DNA of 64,000 bases. It comes from Clostridium sp. TW13. GTDB taxonomy: Bacteria; Bacillota; Clostridia; Clostridiales; Clostridiaceae. The stretch lies in the NCBI RefSeq assembly GCF_024345225.1, contig NZ_BROD01000001.1, positions 3,546,516 to 3,610,515 on the forward strand, read 5' to 3'. Made by a program: the position numbers and the translations under genes. Shown here piece by piece: positions 28,177 through 37,025 of this stretch. The notes beneath the pieces are model-generated. The model did not search any database and was not told where the DNA came from. It worked only from the letters and a program-made list of their open reading frames with translations. Each line of letters opens with the position of its first letter. Position 1 is the stretch's first letter.

Positions 28177-29505
28177 CTATTTTTCTTTCTGTTTTATTCT
28201 TTGTGACAAATACATATATTCTAGTATTTTCTTTCTATCATAAAGCAATTTCTTTTCCATAATTGTTTGTATCAACACCTCTGCCAGGTGTTCTGAATTA
28301 TGTCTAACTAGTCCATTTTTAAACTTAACTAAATTAGCTTTTACAACTTGAACCCCTAGTTTCTCTACAGCTTCAACATCTAAGTCTACTGGAGTTGAAC
28401 CATCATCTGCATATTTATTATTGTTTTCCAACGATTGTTTATCTGCATTAGCTATAACAAAATCAACTATATCTTTGCCACCATATTTCTTCAAAATCTT
28501 AATATGATCTGATACTTTGAATCCATCTGTTTCTCCAGGCTGAGTCATTATATTAGATATATATATCTTTAATGCATCACTTTTTCTAACACTAGCAGCT
28601 ATATCTTTCACCAATATATTAGGGAGTACACTAGTATACAAACTTCCCGGTCCCATAACAATGGCATCTGCTTCCTTGATAGCTTGAATTGCTTCAAGTA
28701 CTGGTTTTGCATCTTCTGGCAATACCATTAACTTTTTTATCTTGCTTTTCTGCTTTAGAGCCTCTTCAGGTATATATGATTCCCCTTCTACAATATTTCC
28801 ATTCTCTAATTCAGCTTTTAATTTCATATTTTCCAACGTTACTGGTAATACTTTACCCGTAACGGCTAAAACAGATCCCATCTTTTGCACTGCACTTTCA
28901 AAACTGTCTGATATTCCATCCATAGCCGCTAAGAATAAGTTTCCAAAACTTTGATTCTTCAGTTTCCCGTCAGTAAATCTATATTGTAGTAACTCATCCA
29001 TTAATGGTTCTGTATCTGCAAGTGCTAAAATACAGTTTCTTATGTCACCAGGTGGCAATATTCCAAGATCTTCTCTTAAATCTCCAGATCCACCACCATC
29101 ATCTGCTACTGTTACTATGGCAGTTATATTAGAAGTATAATATTTTAATCCCCTCAACATTGTTGATAATCCAGTTCCTCCACCAATTACAACAATCTTA
29201 GGCCCTTTTACAAGCAATCTTTTTTCATATATTAAGTTTTCCATTTTTTTATTATCTAAAGATAATTTTATATAACCTTTATTTATAAGTGCTATTACAG
29301 ATTTTATTCCCTCCGTTACTGAAACATATATTACTAACACTCCAGTAACATTGAGGAATAAATAAAATAGTTTATAGGAAAAATAATATACCCTATGAAC
29401 TACAAGTTCATTCAGTCCAAATGCTATCATTAATACACCTAATATAGCATATACTATCCACCTCTTAACCTTTATTCCTGGCTTAAGCCAATCAATTAAC
29501 CTCAT
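28177..29505 (-). CDS. yvcK: YvcK/CofD-like gluconeogenesis factor with membrane anchor
   Basis: In this 442-residue protein, residues 15-70 carry two hydrophobic segments ([32 protein letters not shown]), so the protein is membrane-anchored, unlike the cytosolic B. subtilis version. The CofD-like core starts at ~103 with [34 protein letters not shown] and [15 protein letters not shown] later block is [14 protein letters not shown]. Family members bind UDP-sugars and are needed for growth on gluconeogenic carbon and for wall synthesis. It overlaps the rapZ stop by four bases (ATGA). Confidence 0.93.
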   Translation of the reverse strand: MRLIDWLKPGIKVKRWIVYAILGVLMIAFGLNELVVHRVYYFSYKLFYLFLNVTGVLVIYVSVTEGIKSVIALINKGYIKLSLDNKKMENLIYEKRLLVKGPKIVVIGGGTGLSTMLRGLKYYTSNITAIVTVADDGGGSGDLREDLGILPPGDIRNCILALADTEPLMDELLQYRFTDGKLKNQSFGNLFLAAMDGISDSFESAVQKMGSVLAVTGKVLPVTLENMKLKAELENGNIVEGESYIPEEALKQKSKIKKLMVLPEDAKPVLEAIQAIKEADAIVMGPGSLYTSVLPNILVKDIAASVRKSDALKIYISNIMTQPGETDGFKVSDHIKILKKYGGKDIVDFVIANADKQSLENNNKYADDGSTPVDLDVEAVEKLGVQVVKANLVKFKNGLVRHNSEHLAEVLIQTIMEKKLLYDRKKILEYMYLSQRIKQKEK

Positions 29506-30386
29506 AACTTTCTTCCACCTCTATTAACATCCTCGTTAACGTCTCTATGATCTATACTTACATTATATTCTGTGGAATTAAACAGTTCATATACTGCATT
29601 TGCAATTGCTACAGATCTATGTCTTCCACCAGTACATCCTATAGCAATAATAAGTTGTCTTTTTCCTTCCTTAACATAGTTAGGTATTAAAAACTTTAAC
29701 ATATCTTGTAACCTATTCAAAAATTCCTCAGTTTCATTTTGACCCAAAACATAATTTCTTACAGGCTCATCATTACCAGAGAATGGTTTTAATTCATCTA
29801 TATAAAATGGGTTTGGAATAAATCTAACATCAAATACTAAATCCGCATCTGTAGGTATTCCATACTTAAATCCAAAAGAAACCACTGTTAAATTAAGCTG
29901 TTGGGCCATAACCTTCCCATCTCCATAAAGGGTATTCATTTTTTCCCTTAAATCTTTAATTGCATACTTTGATGTATCAATAATATTATCAGCCCTATTT
30001 TTAAGTTCTCTTAACTTCTTACGTTCTTCTTCAATTCCTGTTATTACTCTTCCCTCTGGTGATAACGGATGACTTCTTCTTGATTCCTTAAATCTCTTTA
30101 CAAGAACCTCATCTGTTGCTTCCAAAAATAATATTTCATAGGTGAAACTATTTTCTTTAAGTTCTAATAAGCTTTCAAATAAATCATCAAAGAAAACTCC
30201 ACCTCTAATATCTATAACTAAAGCCACTTTATCAATTTTACCATCACTTTGCATACATGCCTCTGCAAATTTAGATATTAACTTTGGAGGTAAATTGTCT
30301 ACACAAAAATATCCTAAATCTTCTAGGCTTCTTGTTGCCTGAGTTTTTCCTGCTCCTGATAATCCTGTTACTATTACAAATCTCAT
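29502..30386 (-). CDS. rapZ: RapZ/YvcJ nucleotide-binding protein
   Basis: This 294-residue protein has the N-terminal Walker [21 protein letters not shown], then [10 protein letters not shown] and a Walker B-like region. The C-terminal domain has [21 protein letters not shown] and [16 protein letters not shown], the family signatures. E. coli RapZ binds glucosamine-6-phosphate and steers decay of GlmZ sRNA. In Gram-positives (YvcJ) it hydrolyses nucleotides and affects competence. The exact role here is unknown. It is the first gene of rapZ-yvcK-whiA and overlaps yvcK. Confidence 0.94.
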   Translation of the reverse strand: MRFVIVTGLSGAGKTQATRSLEDLGYFCVDNLPPKLISKFAEACMQSDGKIDKVALVIDIRGGVFFDDLFESLLELKENSFTYEILFLEATDEVLVKRFKESRRSHPLSPEGRVITGIEEERKKLRELKNRADNIIDTSKYAIKDLREKMNTLYGDGKVMAQQLNLTVVSFGFKYGIPTDADLVFDVRFIPNPFYIDELKPFSGNDEPVRNYVLGQNETEEFLNRLQDMLKFLIPNYVKEGKRQLIIAIGCTGGRHRSVAIANAVYELFNSTEYNVSIDHRDVNEDVNRGGRKL

Positions 30387-30727
30387 ATTTTAACCCCCTC
30401 TGACATTTACATTTCAGTTTATATTATTATTATATCAATATAAATTAATAATTCACAGTGTGCAATAAGTATTTCAATACAATTTAGTGTAATTTATATA
30501 AATGTACTAATTTACTTATTGTAATATTCTTCAATATATGTATAAAGCATCTTGAAAAAATAATTAAGTCCTTATCCAACGGATACTTGGACTTGTTATT
30601 TATTTTCAGATGCCTTAAATAAAGTCCTTGAGATATAATTAGCTTTAAAAATCATTAAAAACTTTACAGTTTATAACCTTATTTAGCTACTATTCCAAGG
30701 ACTACTTTTCAAATTAATTGCTTAATA
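30387..30727. other. Intergenic region between rapZ and murB with nested inverted repeats
   Basis: It contains the murB terminator (30555-30594) inside a longer imperfect stem reaching from GCATCT (30547) to AGATGC (30608-30613). A separate AGTCCTTG (30623-30630) / CAAGGACT (30696-30703) pair frames a 65-base AT-rich stretch. No gene is seen. The rapZ promoter must lie at the left part, but I could not pick one. Confidence 0.5.
30555..30594 (-). terminator. Terminator of murB
   Basis: On the minus strand AAGTCC-AAG-TATCC-GTT-GGATA-A-GGACTT is followed by AATTATTTTTT. It is about 135 bases past the murB stop. Confidence 0.75.
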
Positions 30728-31639
30728 TTAGTCTTCACCTATTATCCTTACTTCAGTATGAAGTTCAACTCCAAACTTTTCTTTAACAACTCTTTGCACA
30801 TGTGCTATTACTTCTAGAACATCTTTTGCAGTAGCATTGCCCTTATTAATTACAAAGCCAGAATGTTTTTCTGAAACTGCTGCTCCTCCTATAGAAAATC
30901 CCTTTAACCCAGAATCTTGTATAAGCTTTCCTGTAAAGTATCCTTCTGGTCTTTTAAAAGTACTCCCGGCTGAAGGAAATTCCAAAGGTTGTTTTTCTTC
31001 TCTTCGCCTTGTAAGTTCTGATATTCTATCATCTATCTTTTCTTTAATGCCATGCTGTAATTTCAACGTAGCTGAAACTACTACATATCCTGCTTTCATT
31101 ACTTTGCTTGTTCTATATCCTAACTCAAGATCTTCTTTACTAAGTGTAATTAAATTTTCACTGTCATCTATAACTTCTGCTTCTTTAATAACATATGACA
31201 TCTCTCCATCATATGCTCCTGCATTCATAAAAACTGCTCCACCAATGCTTCCTGGTATACCACATGCAAATTCGAATCCTGTAAGCTTATTATTTGCTGC
31301 TGCCTTAGAAACATCTGACAATAATGCTCCACAATCAGCTTTTACTTCATTACCTTTAACTTTTATAGAATTTAAGGCACAAAGTTTAATTACAACCCCT
31401 CTTATTCCACCATCTCTTACAATAAGATTAGATCCATTTCCGATTATAATATAAGGTACATTATGCTCTTTACATAAGTTAATAGTCTTAACAACTTGTT
31501 CAACATTAACTGGATTAACTAAAAAATCAGCCGGTCCTCCAACTTTAAAATAAATATGCTTACTCATAAGTGTATCAATTTCTATTTGGTTTTCTTTATA
31601 CACACTTAATAAAATATTATAAAACCCCTTATATTTCAT
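30728..31639 (-). CDS. murB: UDP-N-acetylenolpyruvoylglucosamine reductase
   Basis: ATG at 31639 follows GAGGAGTC and gives 303 residues. It is a type II-like MurB with FAD-binding IIIGNGSNLIVRDGGIRG and EFACGIPGSIGGAVFMNAGA, and the catalytic Ser in PSAGSTFKRPEGYF. The last step Glu lies in LHTEVRIIG. It reduces enolpyruvyl-UDP-GlcNAc to UDP-MurNAc with NADPH, an early cytoplasmic step of peptidoglycan synthesis. It lies 139 bases after uvrC on the same strand. Confidence 0.96.
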   Translation of the reverse strand: MKYKGFYNILLSVYKENQIEIDTLMSKHIYFKVGGPADFLVNPVNVEQVVKTINLCKEHNVPYIIIGNGSNLIVRDGGIRGVVIKLCALNSIKVKGNEVKADCGALLSDVSKAAANNKLTGFEFACGIPGSIGGAVFMNAGAYDGEMSYVIKEAEVIDDSENLITLSKEDLELGYRTSKVMKAGYVVVSATLKLQHGIKEKIDDRISELTRRREEKQPLEFPSAGSTFKRPEGYFTGKLIQDSGLKGFSIGGAAVSEKHSGFVINKGNATAKDVLEVIAHVQRVVKEKFGVELHTEVRIIGED

Positions 31640-31778
31640 GACTTGACTCCTCATTTAAATTTACTGTTACTTACTTAGTATATGATAATTATTGCCCTCT
31701 TATCAAGGATTAAATCTAACTTTTTTCATTTAGACATCTAAAAGTACATAGGTTTATATACTCAGCTATCAAAATTTA

Positions 31779-33650
31779 TTATTTACTTCCAGACGTTTTA
31801 AAAAATTGAAGTATGCTTTCTGCTGCCTTCTTATCTATAGAAGCAGTATCCAACAATTCTTCCATAGTGGCTTTTCTTATATTCTCTACGCTTCCAAACT
31901 TCATCAATAAATTTCGTCTTCTCTTCTCACCTACATTAGGAATATCCTCAAGAATTGAATGTAAAGTTCTTTTATCTCTCAAACTTCTATGATAAGTTAT
32001 CGCAAATCTATGAACCTCATCCTGAATTCTAGTTATCATGTGCATAAGATTGCTGCTGCGATTAATGATAAATTCTTCATTATTAAATATTAATCCTCTT
32101 GTTTGATGCTTATCATCTTTTACCATGCCGCATACAGGTATATCTATATTAAATTCTTTAAGCACTTCTAACGCTATATTTACTTGTCCTTTGCCACCAT
32201 CCATCATTATAAGCTCTGGAAAGAAAGAAAATTTGCCTTTTGATAGTTCTAAATTTCTTTCTGATATGGCCTTTACCTCTTCAAGCCCTCTTGAAAATCT
32301 TCTGGTTAAAATTTCTCTCATACTTTCATAATCATTAGCCCCTTTGACAGTCTTAATCTTAAATCTTCTATAATCTGAATTTTTAGGTTTTCCATCCTCA
32401 AATACTACCATTGTACCTACAGAATCTACACCTTGTATATTAGATATATCATAAGCTTCAATTCGTCTTGGGCTTTCACCTAATCCTAAAAGATCTGCTA
32501 ACTCTAATAAGGATATCTTATTTATTTCTTTATCCTTCAATATCTTATCTTTAAAACTTTCTAAGGTTATTTTTGCATTTTTTGATACCATATCAAGCAT
32601 ATCTTTCTTTTCACCTTTTTTAGGTATCTTGACCCAAACCTTTGAGCCTCTTTTTACTGTTAAAAAGCCTTCTATAAGTTCTTGTTCCGCTATTTCAGGA
32701 ACATATATATACTTTGGTATATTAGCAGTACCTCCATAAAATGATGGTATAAATTCTTCTAATATTTCTGCTATATTTTCCGCTGCCCTATCTTCAAGCA
32801 TAAAATGTTCTCTACCCGAAACTTTCCCATCTCGTACAAAGAATATCTGCACACAAACGTCCTTGCCATCGCTATATAGATTTATGAAATCTTCATCATC
32901 TTCTTTAGCTGTAAACATTTTTTGTTTTTGAACAATATTTTCTATTGCTAAAATTTTATCTCTAAACTTTGCAGCTTTTTCAAACTCTAAATTTTCAGAG
33001 GCCTCTTCCATCTGCAATTTAAGTTCTTTTACTATATCTGTATCTTTGCCTGTAAGAATATCTATTATATTCTGCACATATACCAAGTAATCTTTCTTAG
33101 ATACATACCCTGCGCAAGGTGCTTTACAAAGATTCAAGAAATAATTCAGACAAGGTCTTACAGGCTCTGAGCCCTCATTTATTGCTTTTTTACAAGTCCT
33201 TAGTGGATATAATTTTTTTATTAAATCCACAGTTTCATATACTGCCGTACCATTAGTATATGGTCCAAAGTACTTATTTCCATCCTTGGCATAATTCCTT
33301 GTAACAAAAACTCTAGGAAAATCTTCATTTGTCGTTATTTTTATAAATGGATAAAACTTATCATCTTTTAGCAGTATATTGTACCTAGGACTATATTTCT
33401 TTATGAGATTACACTCAAGTAACAATGCCTCCATCTCTGAATCTGTCACTATATATTCAAATTCAGCTATGTTCTTCACCATAGCCCTTACTTTTTCAGA
33501 ATGATTCTTTGAATTCTGAAAATATTGTCTCACCCTATTTTTTAGTATTTTAGCTTTACCTACATAGATAACTTCGCCTAGGGTATTCTTCATTAAGTAT
33601 ACCCCAGGCTTATCAGGTAATATTTTTAATTGATATTCAAAATCGAAAAT
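31779..33650 (-). CDS. uvrC: Excinuclease ABC subunit C, apparent AUU start
   Basis: I extend this gene to ATT at 33650, nine bases after AGGAGG. The 19 residues before the first ATG (33593) include FDFEYQLKILPDKPGVYL, a family-conserved start with the GVY half of the GIY-YIG nuclease motif. No ATG, GTG or TTG exists in frame between the upstream stop and 33593. Product 623 residues: GIY-YIG nuclease (to ~100), UVR domain (LQMEEASENLEFEKAAKFRD), RNase-H-like second nuclease (RIEAYDISNIQG), and C-terminal HhH repeats (PNVGEKRRRNLLMKFGS). It makes both incisions in nucleotide excision repair with UvrB. It lies 13 bases after the PBP gene. Confidence 0.93.
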   Translation of the reverse strand: MFDFEYQLKILPDKPGVYLMKNTLGEVIYVGKAKILKNRVRQYFQNSKNHSEKVRAMVKNIAEFEYIVTDSEMEALLLECNLIKKYSPRYNILLKDDKFYPFIKITTNEDFPRVFVTRNYAKDGNKYFGPYTNGTAVYETVDLIKKLYPLRTCKKAINEGSEPVRPCLNYFLNLCKAPCAGYVSKKDYLVYVQNIIDILTGKDTDIVKELKLQMEEASENLEFEKAAKFRDKILAIENIVQKQKMFTAKEDDEDFINLYSDGKDVCVQIFFVRDGKVSGREHFMLEDRAAENIAEILEEFIPSFYGGTANIPKYIYVPEIAEQELIEGFLTVKRGSKVWVKIPKKGEKKDMLDMVSKNAKITLESFKDKILKDKEINKISLLELADLLGLGESPRRIEAYDISNIQGVDSVGTMVVFEDGKPKNSDYRRFKIKTVKGANDYESMREILTRRFSRGLEEVKAISERNLELSKGKFSFFPELIMMDGGKGQVNIALEVLKEFNIDIPVCGMVKDDKHQTRGLIFNNEEFIINRSSNLMHMITRIQDEVHRFAITYHRSLRDKRTLHSILEDIPNVGEKRRRNLLMKFGSVENIRKATMEELLDTASIDKKAAESILQFFKTSGSK

Positions 33651-33663
33651 CTTAATGCACCTC

Positions 33664-35136
33664 CTATTTAGATAGTGCTGTCTTTAATATACTTCCTGCT
33701 ATTGGTGCTGCTACTAATCCACCATGACCTCCACTTTCTACAATTACTGCAATAGCATATTGTGGATTGTCTGCTGGTGCAAAACCTATAAACCATGAAT
33801 GAGGAGTAGCATCCTGTCCATTTGCAAGATTATAATCTGCAGTTCCTGTCTTTCCAGCTGCATTTGTACCTGCAAATACACCCCAATCAGCATTTATTCT
33901 ATCATCAACTATTGCTTTCATATATTCTTTTATTGTGGCCACATCATTTTTAGCTACTATTCCTGATTTTATAATCTTAGGTGATGTTTTTTCCACAAGG
34001 TCTCCATCTTTATTCACAATCTTATTCACAATTGTTGGTTCCATCATTGTTCCGTCATTAGCTACAGTCGATGCTACTAATGCCATCTGCATTGGAGTTG
34101 CCAAAACACTACTCTGACCAATACCAGATTGTGCAATACTTCCTGGCTCACTCTTACTGATTGTAGGAAATTTACTTTGTTCCAAATATAATCCTTGAGT
34201 TGGTAAAGTTTGATTAAATCCATACTTTTCTGCTGTTGCCTTTAGTTTATCATTTCCAAGTTCTCCTGCTAATGTTCCAAAAACAACATTACTTGATACT
34301 TCAAGTGCTTTTTTTAAACTTATTGGTCCATAAGCTGTTCCATCTAAATTTCTAAGTGATTGCTTAGAGTTAAATACTATCTTACCATCATCCTGAAACA
34401 CTCTATTTCTAACACCAGATATATTTTCTAGAGCTGAAGTTAGAGTAACTACTTTAAATGTTGAACCTGGTGGATACATACCTGATAACACTCTATTCAT
34501 TAATGGATAATCCTTTAGTTCTCCAGAATTAGCTTTAGGTATTACTTTATCCAATTCATTAGGATTAAAAGATGGTTTTGAAACCATTGCTAGTATATCT
34601 CCATTTTTAGGATTTAATACTACTACTGCTCCCTTATAGTCACCTAACGCATCATAAGCAGCTTTTTGAATTCTAGTATCTAAAGTTGTGTAAACACTAT
34701 TTCCCACCTTTTGTTCTGGCTTGTTTCTATTCTCCCAAGCTGACTTTAGATCAAGAGATTTAAGAAATTTTTGTAAAGTTATGCTATCATAATTAATTAA
34801 CTGATTATCAAAAGACTTTTCTAATTGAGAATAACCATACTTAGGACTTGCATATCCTATAATATTTCCATAATATTCTCCTTGAGTATAAGTTCTTTTC
34901 TGTGTAACTGGATCAACCTTCTCACTCTTAGTAAGGGCCAAACCATTTCTATCAAAGATAGTTCCTCTTAAAACTTCATTTCTCTTTGCCATTAGTCTAA
35001 CATTGTTTGGCTTTTCAGCTATCTGTGGAGCCTTAAATAATTGAAAATAAGCTATATATGTTATTAATCCTATTAATAAAAATAAATATACTATTAATAC
35101 TCTTTGAATCGTAGTACTTAGTTCTGTTTTCTTCAT
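33664..35136 (-). CDS. Class B penicillin-binding protein (transpeptidase)
   Basis: In this 490-residue protein, one membrane anchor (17-37) is followed by a short dimerisation region and the transpeptidase domain. Active-site motifs: SxxK in PPGSTFKVVT, SxN in EVSSNVVFG and KTG in AAGKTGTADY. It cross-links peptidoglycan outside the membrane, with the adjacent SEDS glycosyltransferase as its partner. It is PbpA/FtsI-like, but shorter than FtsI and without PASTA domains. The ftsW-like gene stops immediately before its ATG, so translation is coupled; GAGGGGAA lies inside that end. Confidence 0.92.
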   Translation of the reverse strand: MKKTELSTTIQRVLIVYLFLLIGLITYIAYFQLFKAPQIAEKPNNVRLMAKRNEVLRGTIFDRNGLALTKSEKVDPVTQKRTYTQGEYYGNIIGYASPKYGYSQLEKSFDNQLINYDSITLQKFLKSLDLKSAWENRNKPEQKVGNSVYTTLDTRIQKAAYDALGDYKGAVVVLNPKNGDILAMVSKPSFNPNELDKVIPKANSGELKDYPLMNRVLSGMYPPGSTFKVVTLTSALENISGVRNRVFQDDGKIVFNSKQSLRNLDGTAYGPISLKKALEVSSNVVFGTLAGELGNDKLKATAEKYGFNQTLPTQGLYLEQSKFPTISKSEPGSIAQSGIGQSSVLATPMQMALVASTVANDGTMMEPTIVNKIVNKDGDLVEKTSPKIIKSGIVAKNDVATIKEYMKAIVDDRINADWGVFAGTNAAGKTGTADYNLANGQDATPHSWFIGFAPADNPQYAIAVIVESGGHGGLVAAPIAGSILKTALSK

Positions 35137-36381
35137 CTAATTCCCCTCCTCTGATATTTTTTGGAGAATTCCTAGTGCAAAAAATATAGTAAGCATTGAT
35201 GTTCCTCCATAGCTTATCAATGGTAATGTTATTCCTGTTAATGGGATAACTGAAAATACTCCTCCAATTATAACTAACACCTGCATTACTATCATAGTAC
35301 TAAATCCAACTGCACTAAGTTGTGAAAACTTGTCATTTGTAGCTAGTGCTGCTCTCATTCCTCTATAAAATAGTAAGAAATATATCAGCATTATTCCTAC
35401 TGCAAATACTATTCCTAGTTCTTCACATATTACAGCATAAATCATGTCAGTAGCTCTTTCTGGAATATATTGTGGCAATCCTTGTTTAAATCCTACCCCA
35501 AAAGCTCCTCCAGAAGATATGCTATAAAGGCCTTGAACCAATTGATAACTTTTGTCATTAGCATAATCCCATAAATGTGCCCATATTAGAACTCTCTGTC
35601 TTACATGACTAAAAAGTTTATAACTTATCACAGAGCCTACAATAAATAGACCTAAACATGTAATTAAATACTTGCCCTTAGACGTAGCTATATATAAAAC
35701 TGTCACTGCTATTGCAAAAAACAAAAGAGCTGACCCTAAATCCTTCTGCAATACCATAAACCCCAACGAAGCCATTACAATAGCTGCAGGTTCAATTAAC
35801 TGCTTAAAGTTTCCTACAATATTTCCTTTGTCCTCAAACTTTTGAAGGGCTGAGGCCAAATATAATACTAAAAATATCTTTCCAATTTCTGAAGGTTGAA
35901 AACCAAATCCTCCAAATCTGACCCAGTTTCTAGATCCATTAATAGTCTCAACCCCCAGTGCTAATGCCATTCCCATGAATATTAGTGTGAACACCATATA
36001 AACATATTTATATTTTGCGAAACTTCTTAAATCAGGTATTACAACCACAATTAATATATAAGAAGTTAACCCTGCTGCAAAATACAATAGTTGTCTTATC
36101 GCTTTTCCTTGATCCGTTTTTACAGTTAATCCTAATCTATATAGTACAGCAATGCCTATCATAGATAAAACTGCTGCAAATATCATAAAATATTTATCTC
36201 CATCTGGATAGAACTTTCTTATTACAAAATAAGCAAAGCATGTAAATGCAATTAATACTCCTGCAAGTATTAGAGGTGTCTTGTCTATTGGATCCTTTAA
36301 TAAAGCAAGATTACCGAATAAACCTATACATAGTAAAAACACTATACCCAGTAGTCTTCTTTCATATTTTGCTGACTTCAT
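35137..36381 (-). CDS. SEDS-family peptidoglycan polymerase (FtsW/RodA/SpoVE type)
   Basis: This 414-residue integral membrane protein has about ten to eleven helices. Conserved stretches: GSRNWVRFGGFGFQPSEIGK, FLVLQKDLGSALLFF-type (MVLQKDLGSALLF), the catalytic WxD region, and GITLPLISYGGTSMLTIF near the end. SEDS proteins polymerise lipid II into glycan strands. Whether this one acts in division, elongation or spore cortex cannot be decided from sequence alone. It is flanked by an FHA protein and a class B PBP, the standard clostridial and actinobacterial cluster. Confidence 0.93.
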   Translation of the reverse strand: MKSAKYERRLLGIVFLLCIGLFGNLALLKDPIDKTPLILAGVLIAFTCFAYFVIRKFYPDGDKYFMIFAAVLSMIGIAVLYRLGLTVKTDQGKAIRQLLYFAAGLTSYILIVVVIPDLRSFAKYKYVYMVFTLIFMGMALALGVETINGSRNWVRFGGFGFQPSEIGKIFLVLYLASALQKFEDKGNIVGNFKQLIEPAAIVMASLGFMVLQKDLGSALLFFAIAVTVLYIATSKGKYLITCLGLFIVGSVISYKLFSHVRQRVLIWAHLWDYANDKSYQLVQGLYSISSGGAFGVGFKQGLPQYIPERATDMIYAVICEELGIVFAVGIMLIYFLLFYRGMRAALATNDKFSQLSAVGFSTMIVMQVLVIIGGVFSVIPLTGITLPLISYGGTSMLTIFFALGILQKISEEGN

Positions 36382-36395
36382 ATTACTTCACCTCG

Positions 36396-36836
36396 TTAAT
36401 CTATTACCTTTAGGACAATATTACCTAATCTAATTTCATCATTAATATTTAACTTTGTTCTTCCTTCAATTTTGCTGCCATTCACAAAGGTTCCATTAGT
36501 GCTTCCAACATCCTCTATAAAAAACACATTGTTTCTTGTGTATAGCTTAGCATGATAACCTGATATAAATTCATCATTTAATACTATAGAATTATCCTCT
36601 TTTCTTCCAAATGATATAGTTTCTCTCACTGGAATTATCGACCCTTGCTTTAAGTTTTCGTTACTTGAACTTTTTATAACTTCTAAGCCATGTGCCTGCC
36701 TAATCTGCCTTCTTTTACCTTTCTTACTACCTTTAACATCCTTATACATAATCTTTAATGCATAAGTAATAATAAAATATAAAATTACTACAAATATTAT
36801 TCCAAATACAAAATTAATAAGCTTGCTAAAACTCAT
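36396..36836 (-). CDS. Membrane-anchored FHA-domain protein
   Basis: In this 146-residue protein, a membrane helix at 8-28 is followed by a basic linker and a C-terminal FHA domain. FHA hallmarks are ISFGRKEDNSIVLNDEFIS, GYHAKLYTRNN and VGSTNGTFVNGSKI. FHA domains bind phosphothreonine on partners, so this protein could link a Ser/Thr kinase to the SEDS-PBP pair that follows 14 bases downstream. ATG follows GAGGTGAAATC. The kinase is not in this window. Confidence 0.9.
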   Translation of the reverse strand: MSFSKLINFVFGIIFVVILYFIITYALKIMYKDVKGSKKGKRRQIRQAHGLEVIKSSSNENLKQGSIIPVRETISFGRKEDNSIVLNDEFISGYHAKLYTRNNVFFIEDVGSTNGTFVNGSKIEGRTKLNINDEIRLGNIVLKVID

Positions 36837-36956
36837 GATTTCACCTCAAAATATTTATTATATATACATCCACTTTTATTTATATAGCCATTTTCCACTG
36901 CATACATATTAAATATATATTACTAATTTTCAATGTCTATCATATTGATTATACAC

Positions 36957-36994
36957 TAAAAATATCACTATGAAAAATTTATCATAGTGATATT
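36957..36994 (-). terminator. Terminator of uvrA
   Basis: The perfect 13-base stem AATATCACTATGA / TCATAGTGATATT is followed by five T residues on the minus strand. Confidence 0.85.
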
Positions 36995-37025
36995 GTATTT
37001 TTTATAGACATTTAACTCAATATCT

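Noticed and set aside
30837-31454. 205-codon open frame on the plus strand
   Set aside because: It lies entirely opposite murB, has no ribosome site and reads as low-complexity Ser/Pro/Leu; a shadow of the real gene.
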